Assembly: GCA_000504605.1 (NCBI GenBank) | Contig: AZHQ01000003.1 | Coordinates: forward strand, 1 to 55,419 | Reading direction: 5' to 3' | Length of the DNA stretch: 55,419 bases | Source of the DNA: an alpha proteobacterium SCGC AAA288-E13 | GTDB taxonomy: Bacteria; Pseudomonadota; Alphaproteobacteria; Pelagibacterales; Pelagibacteraceae | Notes under the pieces: model-generated | What the model saw: only the letters and a program-made list of their open reading frames with translations | The model's database searches: none | What the model was told of the DNA's origin: nothing | Shown here: positions 18,748-26,861 of the stretch, in pieces | Numbering within the stretch: position 1 is the first letter of the stretch | Layout of the letters: each line of letters starts with the position of its first letter | Translations under genes and position numbers: made by a program

Positions 18748-18837
18748 TTTAAAGCAAATAAAATCAATATTAATTTAATATAAAGGATAAAAAGGAGAGT
18801 GAAAGGGAGAGTGCATTAGAATATAATTTTTCATAAA

Positions 18838-19407
18838 ATGAATGAAAAAAAAGATTACATTCTAATTGATGAAGGAAAAAACCAACATATAGAATGGTCA
18901 GATACATTAAGGGAAGAAAACGACAAAATTCAGTACCACGAAATAATTTATATTAAAGATAAATCCATCTCGATTCTTGGCGAAAATGAATCTGAAGTCT
19001 GGATAGATATTGATAAAAAAAATCTAAATAACAAAACAATTAACGATTTTGAAAAACTTCTTAAATCTTATGAAAAAAATGAACGATTTGATAAATTTAA
19101 AGAATATTTAAAAGAAAACAAAATTAAATTTGAAAAAGGAGATTGGCAAAGTTTTGATTCGAATACTTTTAATCAAACCACAAAAACAACAAAACTTAAT
19201 TCAAATGATTTACAAAAAGCTATAAAGGAGGGTACAGCTCTTGCTGATTTATCAGAACTTTGGAAATTAAAACTTAAATTCGAGAAACATAAAAAAAAAC
19301 TCTCCGCAGATGAGTTAGCTAATTATAAAAAAAGTGAATTAGAAGAAAAAGTTGATAGAGATATGAAGGGACTCAACCAAAAAGCTTTTCCAAAAAAAGG
19401 AGATTAA
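18838..19407 (+). CDS. Hypothetical protein, lysine/glutamate-rich
   Basis: I do not recognise the 189-residue soluble, highly charged protein. It has no signal peptide or membrane segment. Residues about 60-105 and 130-180 look helical and charged, and the region before that has alternating strands (YHEIIYIKDKSISILG, SEVWIDID). The start ATG at 18838 has an AAAAGGAGAG about 45 bases upstream but no close Shine-Dalgarno. It lies directly downstream of the tRNA-Pro fragment and upstream of another copy of the boundary repeat, so it sits in the cassette-like zone. Confidence 0.6.
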   Translation: MNEKKDYILIDEGKNQHIEWSDTLREENDKIQYHEIIYIKDKSISILGENESEVWIDIDKKNLNNKTINDFEKLLKSYEKNERFDKFKEYLKENKIKFEKGDWQSFDSNTFNQTTKTTKLNSNDLQKAIKEGTALADLSELWKLKLKFEKHKKKLSADELANYKKSELEEKVDRDMKGLNQKAFPKKGD

Positions 19408-19418
19408 ACAGAAACTAA

Positions 19419-19468
19419 ATGAAGTTTCAATGAATGTTCAATGAAGATTTAAGATGATTAGAGAGAGT
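19419..19468 (+). repeat. TGAATGTTCAATGAAG block, copy 2
   Basis: This matches 18676-18723 over about 45 bases. In this copy the TTAGAGAG end continues into the reverse complement of an ATGAAAAAACTCTCTCTA signal-peptide start rather than into the tRNA-Pro fragment. Confidence 0.7.
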
Positions 19469-19476
19469 TTTTTCAT
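19438..19476 (-). pseudogene. Orphan MKKLSL signal-peptide start (12 codons)
   Basis: ATGAAAAAACTCTCTCTA encodes MKKLSL, continues IILNLH and stops. It begins one base after the stop of the HD gene on the same strand. It shares the nucleotide-level start of the two lyase genes but has no body, so it is read as a decayed or unloaded copy. Confidence 0.6.
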
Positions 19477-19477
19477 T

Positions 19478-20056
19478 TTAAACAATCTTTCTCATCTCAT
19501 TTACAATTTGATAATAATTTCTCTTTAAAATCTTATGACCTTTAAGATTTTTAGAAAAGTTATTGTATAAACTATTATAGTACCAATACATTTGTTTTGG
19601 TGATGCATTAAACCTTTTCCAAAGTTTACGACCCACTCTTTGATAATCATTTACAATGCAAGTTCCATTGTGCAACTTATCGCAAAGTGAGACAAATAGT
19701 GAAGATTGAGATTTTGTTTTCATTAATGACAAATATTGTTTTTTTCTCTCCAACCAAGGTGGTTTAGGAATAACTTTTGCATCAGTACATTCATCAACAA
19801 TTTTTGCAACTTTGTTGCCAAATCTTTTTTTAATTAGTTTAAGTGTTTTTTCTCCGCCCTGGTCTTCGACTGCATCGTGGAGCAAACCTGCAATTGCTTC
19901 GTCTGTATTACCACCATTTTCAATCACATTGTTGCTGACAGATACAAGATGAGTAAAATAAGGAATAGTTGTACCTTTTCGATACTGATTAGAATGAAGT
20001 GCAAAAGCATAATCAATTGCTTTTTTATACTTTTTTTTATCTATTCCTTTATTCAT
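19478..20056 (-). CDS. HD-domain protein, RelA/SpoT- or MESH1-like hydrolase
   Basis: The 192-residue single-domain HD protein has the signature of ppGpp hydrolase domains: AFALHSNQYRKGTTIPYFTHLVSVS (first His), then AGLLHDAVEDQGG (HD and following ED), then SLCDKLHN (distal Asp). There is no synthetase, TGS or ACT domain, so it resembles small alarmone hydrolases. Activity toward ppGpp is inference. It lies between hisG and the cassette zone, with a copy of the leader repeat about 57 bases upstream of its ATG. Confidence 0.8.
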   Translation of the reverse strand: MNKGIDKKKYKKAIDYAFALHSNQYRKGTTIPYFTHLVSVSNNVIENGGNTDEAIAGLLHDAVEDQGGEKTLKLIKKRFGNKVAKIVDECTDAKVIPKPPWLERKKQYLSLMKTKSQSSLFVSLCDKLHNGTCIVNDYQRVGRKLWKRFNASPKQMYWYYNSLYNNFSKNLKGHKILKRNYYQIVNEMRKIV

Positions 20057-20113
20057 TTAATATTTTTTCTTTTTTATTGCAGAAATAATACCAAATACCT
20101 TTTTCCTTAAACC

Positions 20114-20157
20114 CAGTTTAATCCAACCCTAAAACAAATTCATCTTTTGAATTGCTT
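20114..20157 (-). repeat. Leader repeat, copy 2
   Basis: 41 of 44 bases match 18463-18506. It lies in the spacer upstream of the HD gene. Confidence 0.8.
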
Positions 20158-20172
20158 TCTGTTTGGGGTGAA

Positions 20173-20240
20173 TCTGCAATGAAGTTTGCAATGAAGTTCT
20201 TAAATAAGTGAGTGTTGGCGTAATATGTATGCGAATGTAA
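20173..20240 (+). repeat. Boundary repeat, copy 3
   Basis: This is the ungapped 68-base counterpart of 16172-16239, again ending in GAATGTAA. It marks the edge between the accessory zone and the hisG 3' end, 6 bases away. Confidence 0.75.
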
Positions 20241-20245
20241 CCCAA

Positions 20246-20923
20246 TCAAACCAACGAATTAAGAAGGCCGCTTCGAGTTGCCTTTTTTTTACTTATTTTT
20301 GAAATTAATAAACAGGCTTGTGATTCTAAAATTATTCCATCTTTTAAAACCCTCAAATCGTTAGCTTTTAAAGTTTTTCCCGTAGATGTAATATCAGTAA
20401 TTATTTCAGATGAACCAGTAAATGGATATGTCTCTGTTGCACCCAAGCTGTTAACTAATTTAAATTGAGTTACTCCTTTGGAAAATAAAAAATCTCTAGT
20501 TAAATTTGGGTACTTTGTTGCAACTCTCAAACGTTGTTTTTTACTGTCTTTGAATTCGAAAGCAACTTCTTCTAAATCAGCAATAGTTTGAACGTCTATC
20601 CATTTATTTGGAATTGCAACTACCAGCTTAGCATTTCCAAAATTATATTTTTTGAATACTGATATTTTTTTTTGAATGTTTACTAAAGATTCTTTTAATA
20701 AGTCATATCCGGAAAAACCAACATCTAACGAATTATCACTAAGTCTTTCTATTATTTCCCTAGCGTGTAAATAAATGATTTCTATGTTAGCTTTGTTCTT
20801 AATTTTTGCAAAATAGTCTCTTTCGCCTCTTTCTGAAATTAAATTGTATTTATTTTTTCTAAATACCTTTAAAACATCTTTTCTCAATCGACCTTTGCTA
20901 GGTACTCCAATTTTAATTTTCAT
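20246..20923 (-). CDS. hisG: ATP phosphoribosyltransferase, short form
   Basis: The enzyme catalyses the first step of histidine biosynthesis (ATP + PRPP). At 225 residues it is the short form, which lacks the regulatory C-terminal domain and needs HisZ. Evidence is IGVPSKGRLRKDVL at the N-terminus, DVGFSGYDLL, RVATKYPNLTRDF and TGKTLKANDLRVL (PRPP-binding region with preceding GSSEIITDITSTG). It overlaps hisZ by 11 bases. The other copy is at 44248-44925. Confidence 0.94.
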   Translation of the reverse strand: MKIKIGVPSKGRLRKDVLKVFRKNKYNLISERGERDYFAKIKNKANIEIIYLHAREIIERLSDNSLDVGFSGYDLLKESLVNIQKKISVFKKYNFGNAKLVVAIPNKWIDVQTIADLEEVAFEFKDSKKQRLRVATKYPNLTRDFLFSKGVTQFKLVNSLGATETYPFTGSSEIITDITSTGKTLKANDLRVLKDGIILESQACLLISKISKKKATRSGLLNSLV

Positions 20924-21962
20924 AAGAATTTAAATTAATTGCTGCACCCACCGCTAGAATTTTTCTTTTGGAACCTAAATTCAATAAAAGATTATCATAC
21001 CTGCCCCCTTGTATGAGGTTTGTATTGGATTGGTCTTTTATATTAAAAACCATACCGGTGTAATATTCTAGTTCTCTTCCAAAGTTTGTTGAAAATATTA
21101 TTTTATTTTTTCCCAATTGATTTTTAATTGGAAAAAATTCATCTTTAAGATCTATTTTGATTTTATATTTTGAAAAAAAATTATTTAATTTCTTTCTTGC
21201 TAGATTTATCAAGCATGAAATTTTCAAATACTCTCTTATTATGGATGCAGTTTTTTTACCTTCAGCAAATTTTCTGGGATCCTTAATTTTATTATTAAAC
21301 CTATTTAAAATTTCTGAAATTTTTCTTCCTCCAATCATTTGATTTTGGTTTTCTGATTTCATTTTATTATATCTCTTTTTGTCAACTTCAACTACAAGAG
21401 GATCGATATCGGAATTAGTCTCAAGTCTTTTTAACAAAGTTTCAAAATATTTTTCACGCCAAAAATGTCTTGAAAGCCTAAGTTTCCATCTTTTTGGCAA
21501 CTTTAATTTATCTAGCAACAAATTGAACAGCTTTATGTTTCCAATTTCAATTTTTAATTTTGTTTTTTTTATTTTTTGCATCGTTCTTATTGATGTTTGA
21601 ATAATTTCATTATCATCTTGCTTTATACTTTTTGATCCTATGATTTCGTATCCAATTTGATTTCTGATAATTTTGCCTCCCTTATCCTCTATTTTTCTAA
21701 AAGCTTGCCCACTATAAAAAATCCTTTCCTTAGTTTTTGTTTTATTTTTTAAATATCTTAAACAAGAAACTATTGTGAGATCCGGCCTTAAACACATTTC
21801 ATTTCCATTTGGATCTTGAAATGAGAACATATACTGCCTAAAATTTTCTCCTGATCTCTGAATTATTTGATTGGCGCCAATAACTGCATCCAACTCTATG
21901 TATTTATATCCTCTAGACTTTACAACCTTAAGAATATTTTCAGATAATTTTTTTGATTTCAT
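20913..21962 (-). CDS. hisZ: ATP phosphoribosyltransferase regulatory subunit
   Basis: The 349-residue HisRS paralogue without synthetase activity activates short HisG and carries histidine feedback. The HisRS-like core is seen in MCLRPDLTIVSCLRYL, IFYSGQAFRKIE, ELEYYTGMVFNI and GGRYDNLLLNLG. It overlaps hisS by 23 bases and hisG by 11, so the three are translated from one message. The other copy is at 43209-44258. Confidence 0.92.
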   Translation of the reverse strand: MKSKKLSENILKVVKSRGYKYIELDAVIGANQIIQRSGENFRQYMFSFQDPNGNEMCLRPDLTIVSCLRYLKNKTKTKERIFYSGQAFRKIEDKGGKIIRNQIGYEIIGSKSIKQDDNEIIQTSIRTMQKIKKTKLKIEIGNIKLFNLLLDKLKLPKRWKLRLSRHFWREKYFETLLKRLETNSDIDPLVVEVDKKRYNKMKSENQNQMIGGRKISEILNRFNNKIKDPRKFAEGKKTASIIREYLKISCLINLARKKLNNFFSKYKIKIDLKDEFFPIKNQLGKNKIIFSTNFGRELEYYTGMVFNIKDQSNTNLIQGGRYDNLLLNLGSKRKILAVGAAINLNSYEN

Positions 21963-22864
21963 CGACTAAACTTTCAATTTCAATAGATATTTCTTGGCTT
22001 GATTTAAGATTTTTTAAAGTTACTTTTCTTGATTTGATTTCGTTCTCTCCGTAAAAAATTACAGCGGGTGATCCCAATTTATCTGCATACTTCATCTGGG
22101 TTTTTAAATTTCCATCTCCAGGATAAATTTCTACAGATATTCTCGCTGATCTTAATTGGTTTTGTAATTTTACATATTCTGCAATTGAATTTTTATCAAA
22201 AACACAGATCACTACCGGTTTATTTGATTTAAAATTAAATTCCTTTTTCTGCATTAAAGCATAAACAAGTCTATCTATACCAATTGATATTCCAGTTGCA
22301 GGAAAGTCTAAATTGCCAAAACTTTTTACAAGATTATCATATCTTCCTCCTCCGCCTATTGAGCCAAATTGGATAATCTGTCCCTTAGAATTTTTTACAT
22401 CAAAGGTAAGATTAACTTCAAATATAGGTCCAGTGTAATATTCAAGTCCCCGAATAACAGAGGGGTCAAATTTAAAATTAGTGAAGTTGTATGCTTTAAA
22501 AATTTTTATAATCTCCAAAATATCTTTGTTTTTGGGAGTAGTCTCTATAATTTTTTCTTCAAGCAATTTAATTTGTTTCTCTGTTAAGTTCGCCCCTTTT
22601 GTAAAATCGCCAGATTTATCCATTCTCCCTTTGCTCAAAAGTTTTGCTACCTCTTTCCATCCTAATCTTTCAATTTTATCTAATGCCCGCAATATTGTGG
22701 ATATTTGTGTAGCCGATTTAATTTTTAATTGATTAAATAATTCTTCTGTGAATTTTCTTGAAGAAATCTTCACAGTATAATCGCTTTTTGTTAAACCGCA
22801 TTTTTCCAGTATTTCAGAAATCAAAATACATAGTTCAGCATCTGCTTGTAAATTGTTAGTACCA
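21940..22864 (-). pseudogene. hisS: Histidyl-tRNA synthetase, 5'-truncated copy
   Basis: This is the C-terminal two thirds of HisRS (RGLEYYTGPIFEV, GGGRYDNLV, GISIGIDRL, anticodon-binding domain). Identity with the complete gene at 41897-43231 ends at 22864; beyond it the sequence is that of the Ldh-gene region. The open frame runs 70 bases further only by chance. The missing N-terminal part, with motifs 1 and 2, makes this copy non-functional as written, and the join is probably artificial. Confidence 0.88.
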
Positions 22865-22888
22865 TACGAAAGAAACTCGAAAGAAGAA

Positions 22889-23884
22889 ATGAAAAACCTA
22901 TCCCAAAACCAAGCCCTTGAACTTGCGTTTAACACGTTGCAAAAAAATGGTGCATCAAAAGAAAACGCGTTACCTTTAGCACTTGGAATTATTGATGCTG
23001 AAAATCAAGGAATTAAAAGTCATGGTTTTCACTATCTTCCAATTTATTGTTTACATTTAAAGTGTGGAAAAGTTAAAGGATTTGCTCATCCTGTATTAAA
23101 TACTATTTCAAATGTTTCATTTAAAGTTAATGCTGACAATGGATTTGCACATAGAGCGATATCTTTAGGCATGGAAAAACTTGTTCCTTCAACAAAAGAA
23201 AATGGGATTAGTTCACTAGCTATAACAAATTCTTATAACTGTGGTGTTCTTGGCTATCATACTAAAAATATCGCTAAAAAAAAATTACTAGCAATCGGAT
23301 TTACCAATGCCCCTGCCTCCATTGCTCCTCTTGGAGGTATTAAACCAGTTGTAGGAACAAATCCTATTTCAATTGCGATTTATAACAAAGGAGATATAAA
23401 AATAGTAATTGACCAGTCAGCAAGTGTTGTTGCAAAAAGCGAAATATTAATTAGAGCAAAATCAGGTGAAAAAATTCCTGAAAATTGGGCTTTTGGTCCA
23501 GATGGAAAATCTACAACAGATGCAAAAATTGCACTGAAAGGTACTATGGCTCCAGCCGGAGCTTACAAAGGTTTTGGAATAGGTTTATTTGTTGAAATTA
23601 TGTCAGCCTGTTTGACCGGATCTAATTTAGGTATCGAAGCAAGTTCTTTTGCAAATGATCAAGGAGGACCTCCTGGAACAGGACAATTTTTTATTGCTAT
23701 AAATCCTGAAAAATTCTCAAATAGTTTTGAGGAGAAAATTGAAAAAATAATACAATCAATAAAGAGTCAAGAAAATGCAAGAGTTCCTGGAAGCAAAAGA
23801 ATTAATAACTACAAAAAAAATATTAATAATGAAATTAGTATTAATGATGAATTATACAATAAAATAATTTCCTTAAATAAATGA
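22889..23884 (+). CDS. Ldh-family NAD(P)-dependent oxidoreductase (malate/sulfolactate dehydrogenase type)
   Basis: The 331-residue dehydrogenase belongs to the malate/L-lactate/sulfolactate/ureidoglycolate family, which is unrelated to classical LDH. Diagnostic parts are IDAENQGIKSHGFHYLPIY with the catalytic His, NSYNCGVLGYH, the NAPASIAPLGG and GTNPISIAI cofactor loop, AYKGFGIGLFVEIM and GGPPGTGQFFIAI. The substrate cannot be chosen from sequence alone. I start at the ATG at 22889; the longer frame from 22853 begins inside hisS-derived DNA. The stop overlaps (ATGA) a 12-codon MKKLSLYVFLIL mini-ORF. The true upstream sequence is missing because of the chimeric join at 22864. Confidence 0.85.
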   Translation: MKNLSQNQALELAFNTLQKNGASKENALPLALGIIDAENQGIKSHGFHYLPIYCLHLKCGKVKGFAHPVLNTISNVSFKVNADNGFAHRAISLGMEKLVPSTKENGISSLAITNSYNCGVLGYHTKNIAKKKLLAIGFTNAPASIAPLGGIKPVVGTNPISIAIYNKGDIKIVIDQSASVVAKSEILIRAKSGEKIPENWAFGPDGKSTTDAKIALKGTMAPAGAYKGFGIGLFVEIMSACLTGSNLGIEASSFANDQGGPPGTGQFFIAINPEKFSNSFEEKIEKIIQSIKSQENARVPGSKRINNYKKNINNEISINDELYNKIISLNK

Positions 23885-23919
23885 AAAAATTATCTCTATA
23901 CGTGTTTTTGATTTTATGA
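23881..23919 (+). pseudogene. Orphan MKKLSLYVFLIL signal-peptide start
   Basis: The 12-codon mini-ORF is nucleotide-similar to the starts of the lyase and TPR genes. It is joined by an ATGA overlap to the Ldh gene on its left and by another ATGA to the membrane gene on its right, in a different frame from both. It could be a stranded signal-peptide cassette or a translational coupling leader. Confidence 0.6.
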
Positions 23920-24584
23920 TCGATAATAAATTAAATTTTTTCTTTAAAAACCAAATTTGGCATATAGGAGGTTTGATATTTTTATTTTACCTAGGCAGTC
24001 AAATTGTTGATTTTGAAAATACTTCAAACGCATTTCTTGGAATTAGTGCAAAAAGTTGGTTCATGTTTTCCATGAGCACTCCACTGGTTCATCAGGTTTA
24101 CGTTTGGTTATGTTGGAGGTCAGAATTATGTTGGAAGACTATTAGCAGAACAATAGGGTTTAAAGCTTACGCTGTAATTTTTTTCATAATTGCGATTCCA
24201 AGATTATTTTCTATAGGATTATGTTTTGCTGATTATGGTTCTTGGTTTACTCCAGGATGGATAGCATGGGGTGTATCCGTGTTAATTTTTATCCCATTCA
24301 TTTATACATTATACTCTATAAAAAAATATTTTGGCTTTATGCGAGCAACTGGGATCGATCATTTTGATCCAAGTTATAAGAATAAACCTTTTGAAAGAAG
24401 AGGAATTTTTAAATGGACCTCTAACGCAATGTATACTTTTGCCATTGCCGTATTTTTTGGTTTTGCTATTTCCGCAGGGTCAAAAGCAATGTTTGTATTT
24501 GCTGCCTATACTTATATTGGAACATGGTTACATTATTTCTGCACAGAAAAGGTTGATATGGTTATGATATATGGGAAAAGATAA
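23916..24584 (+). CDS. Polytopic membrane protein, phospholipid/isoprenylcysteine methyltransferase-like
   Basis: The 222-residue protein has about five or six hydrophobic segments. The C-terminal SNAMYTFAIAVFFGF followed by WLHYFCTEKVDMVMIYG resembles the SAM-binding end of PEMT/ICMT-type membrane methyltransferases, where an (R/S)xxMY element and a late E-x(n)-YG are conserved. The substrate is unknown and the family call is tentative. It is probably co-transcribed with the Ldh gene and converges with the TPR-oxygenase gene. Confidence 0.6.
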   Translation: MIDNKLNFFFKNQIWHIGGLIFLFYLGSQIVDFENTSNAFLGISAKSWFMFSMSTPLVHQVYVWLCWRSELCWKTISRTIGFKAYAVIFFIIAIPRLFSIGLCFADYGSWFTPGWIAWGVSVLIFIPFIYTLYSIKKYFGFMRATGIDHFDPSYKNKPFERRGIFKWTSNAMYTFAIAVFFGFAISAGSKAMFVFAAYTYIGTWLHYFCTEKVDMVMIYGKR

Positions 24585-24609
24585 TTATGATTAAAAAGCA
24601 TCCATTAAA

Positions 24610-26076
24610 TTAAAATGGAACTAAGTCAAAAGCTATAACATGTCTTGTCTCTTTTGATTTAAATGGAATGGTTTCGTGAAAAAGAGAAGAGGGAAATAAT
24701 ATTAGATCAAAGTCTTTTGGAGAATGTACTAGGCTTGGGAGTTTTTTATCTACAGGATAATCGTAACCATCAAGTGTTAGTTTTATTGATCCATCTTGCC
24801 CATTAGTAAATTTTGGAACTTTTAAATAAAATACACCACTAATCCATCCATCAGGATGAATATGTGAATTTTGATAACCTTGTTGAATTAATTTTACATA
24901 CCAAGCATTCAAGGTTGATTTACTTGGCCATTTTTTTATTATTAAATCGTCAGAATTACTAAATATTTTTTTATAAAGAATAATTGTTTTTTCAATAATT
25001 TTTATCAAACATTTAATTTCAAATTTATCTTTTTCAAATAAGTTTCCCGTTGTCTGAAAGCCTTTTTTTGTTGTTTTTGAGGAAGGTTCCCAAATAGAGT
25101 CAATTTTTTCGAGATAATTTAACAAATCTTTTTGAAATTTACTTTTATTAATGAGATCATTTTCAATATTAGTTTTATAAAAATATTCAATTGGATTTTT
25201 ACAAAATGGATATATATTTTTTAAAGACTTTGTAGCAGATACGTATGAAGATATAGTCGCAACCCTTCTATTCAGAAAATCTTTTTTAATATAAATTTCA
25301 AGTTTTTCTCTATACTTTTTTAAACCATGCTGAAAATAAATGCATTCCAATAATTGTGCTTTAGAGTTTTCAGAGTTTGATTTTTTAAAATATTCAATAG
25401 CTTTTTTAAAGTCTTTTTTAATTTTAAACACAATTCCAAGATTTTCATAAACTTGCTGAATATTTTGATTAATTTCAATTGCCTTTTTATATGCTTCAAT
25501 GGACTTTTTGTATTCACCTAATTCTTTATATCTATTTCCAATATTATTGTAAGCAAATGCATTTTTAGGATTTACCTCTATAGCTTTTTTAAAAAGATTA
25601 ATTGCCTCCTTGTTTTTTCCAAAGATACTAAATATGAGTCCAAGGTTATTATAAACATTTATATGATTTGGATTTAGCTGAATTGTTTTTTGATAATACT
25701 TTTTTGCATTTTTATAATCTTCAAAATCTTTAAAAAGTAAGCCAAGATTATAATATGCATCGGCATAATCTTTATTCAGGCTAATAGCTTTATCGAAATA
25801 TTTTTTAGCTTTTTTAAAAATTTTTAACTCTTTATAAATTATACCAAGATAATTATATGCATAGAAATGATTTGGATTAATTAAAATTACCTTTAAAAAT
25901 TTTTTTTTTGCGGAAAAAAAGTCTTTTCTTTGAATAAATAAAGTTCCAAGAAAGAAATTAGTCTTTAAATGGTTAGGCTCTAATTTTAATATTTTTTTAT
26001 ATAATATTTCTGCATTATCAACATCACCTCTTTGATGATCTTTAAAAGCTATATTAAAATCTCTACTAATATCCAT
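24610..26076 (-). CDS. TPR protein with C-terminal 2OG-Fe(II) oxygenase-like domain
   Basis: The 488-residue protein has two parts. About seven tetratricopeptide repeats cover residues 1-235 (YKKILKLEPNHLKTNFFLGTL, AYYNLGLLFKDFEDY and similar). The C-terminal 100 residues carry a jelly-roll oxygenase pattern: HIHPDGWISGVFYL supplies HxD, LFPSSLFHETIPF the distal His, and ETRHVIAFDL the 2-oxoglutarate-binding Arg. It probably hydroxylates a protein or small molecule held by the TPR part; the substrate is unknown. It is the last gene of a minus-strand cluster with a methyltransferase, TPR and MORN proteins. Confidence 0.78.
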   Translation of the reverse strand: MDISRDFNIAFKDHQRGDVDNAEILYKKILKLEPNHLKTNFFLGTLFIQRKDFFSAKKKFLKVILINPNHFYAYNYLGIIYKELKIFKKAKKYFDKAISLNKDYADAYYNLGLLFKDFEDYKNAKKYYQKTIQLNPNHINVYNNLGLIFSIFGKNKEAINLFKKAIEVNPKNAFAYNNIGNRYKELGEYKKSIEAYKKAIEINQNIQQVYENLGIVFKIKKDFKKAIEYFKKSNSENSKAQLLECIYFQHGLKKYREKLEIYIKKDFLNRRVATISSYVSATKSLKNIYPFCKNPIEYFYKTNIENDLINKSKFQKDLLNYLEKIDSIWEPSSKTTKKGFQTTGNLFEKDKFEIKCLIKIIEKTIILYKKIFSNSDDLIIKKWPSKSTLNAWYVKLIQQGYQNSHIHPDGWISGVFYLKVPKFTNGQDGSIKLTLDGYDYPVDKKLPSLVHSPKDFDLILFPSSLFHETIPFKSKETRHVIAFDLVPF

Positions 26077-26084
26077 CTTCTGCT

Positions 26085-26861
26085 TTAAGGTAATTTTTTA
26101 ACTATCGTAATACTTGATTGTTTTTGCTTATGGGGTTCTACTATTGATATTACCTCATATTTCATTTTTTTTTTGTTTAAAAATAAATATAAATCATTTT
26201 TAATTTTTTCGTAAATAAAACTGTAATTTTCATTTTTAATCATTTTACTCATTTTATATTTGGAATTTTTCTCAAAGTCAGAAATTTTAAATGTATAAGA
26301 AAAAGTAAAATGAAAAAGTAAATATCCATCATTTTCTACTATGGTCCAATATTCATTGATAAAATCTTGATATTCTAAAGGTCCACCACAATCGAACCAA
26401 ATAAAGTTAATTTTTCCAAACTTATTTTGAATTTCTTTTGATTTTTTTCGAAAATCAGATTTAATTAAAAAAATTTGTTCTAAAAGGTCATTTTTTTTTA
26501 ATTCATCCAAAACTAATTTAGCATTTGAGTTTTCTATCGAAAAATTATCTATACATATATGAATGGGCTTGTATGGCTTTAAATAATATTCAGGATTTAA
26601 ATTTTTAATATAAGACATTTCATCTTTATTTATATATTTCTTATGACTGTAAAAATTTAATAAACTTTTACGTTCTTTCTCAAAGTTTATCTTTGATTTG
26701 GATAATCCTTCAGCAATTAATGCAGTAGAATAGCCCAAGCCTACTTCCAAAACTTTTTCGGGTCTTATAATTTGTATTAAATTATATATTAGTGGACCAA
26801 CATTTTCTGTTCCCATTCCAGGATTTAATAATCTTAAATATTTTTTTTTTATTTCATCCAT
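26085..26861 (-). CDS. Class I SAM-dependent methyltransferase-like protein
   Basis: The 258-residue protein has a motif I-like VLEVGLGYSTALIAEGL near residue 35, IHICIDNFS as a candidate motif II region, and NFIWFDCGGPLEYQDFINEYW followed by DGYLLFHFTFSY as the post-catalytic strands. It lacks a signal peptide. The target is unknown. It overlaps the upstream TPR gene by 8 bases, and 8 bases separate it from the TPR-oxygenase gene, so the three are one operon. Confidence 0.72.
   Translation of the reverse strand: MDEIKKKYLRLLNPGMGTENVGPLIYNLIQIIRPEKVLEVGLGYSTALIAEGLSKSKINFEKERKSLLNFYSHKKYINKDEMSYIKNLNPEYYLKPYKPIHICIDNFSIENSNAKLVLDELKKNDLLEQIFLIKSDFRKKSKEIQNKFGKINFIWFDCGGPLEYQDFINEYWTIVENDGYLLFHFTFSYTFKISDFEKNSKYKMSKMIKNENYSFIYEKIKNDLYLFLNKKKMKYEVISIVEPHKQKQSSITIVKKLP

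Larger units (their letters stand above)
18457..18837. other. Gene-poor spacer made of repeat modules
   Basis: About 380 bases without a convincing gene. From left to right it holds a leader repeat (18463-18506), a short remnant reading GMGM-stop (18586-18600) like the end of GroEL, a strong terminator (18625-18658), a boundary repeat starting TCTGCAATGAAG (18670), a tRNA-Pro 3' fragment (18721-18747) and AT-rich leader DNA with an AAGGAGAG site ahead of the next gene. Confidence 0.7.

Noticed and set aside
15467..20245. Repeat modules as a CRISPR array or integron attC array
   Set aside because: Repeats are few, unequal, differently spaced and lack CRISPR periodicity; no cas or integrase genes and no attC-like symmetric cores were seen.
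22853..22935. Extended N-termini created at the hisS/Ldh join (frames starting at 22853 and 22935)
   Set aside because: Each extension reads through DNA of the other gene in reverse; family starts and the intact hisS show the true boundaries.
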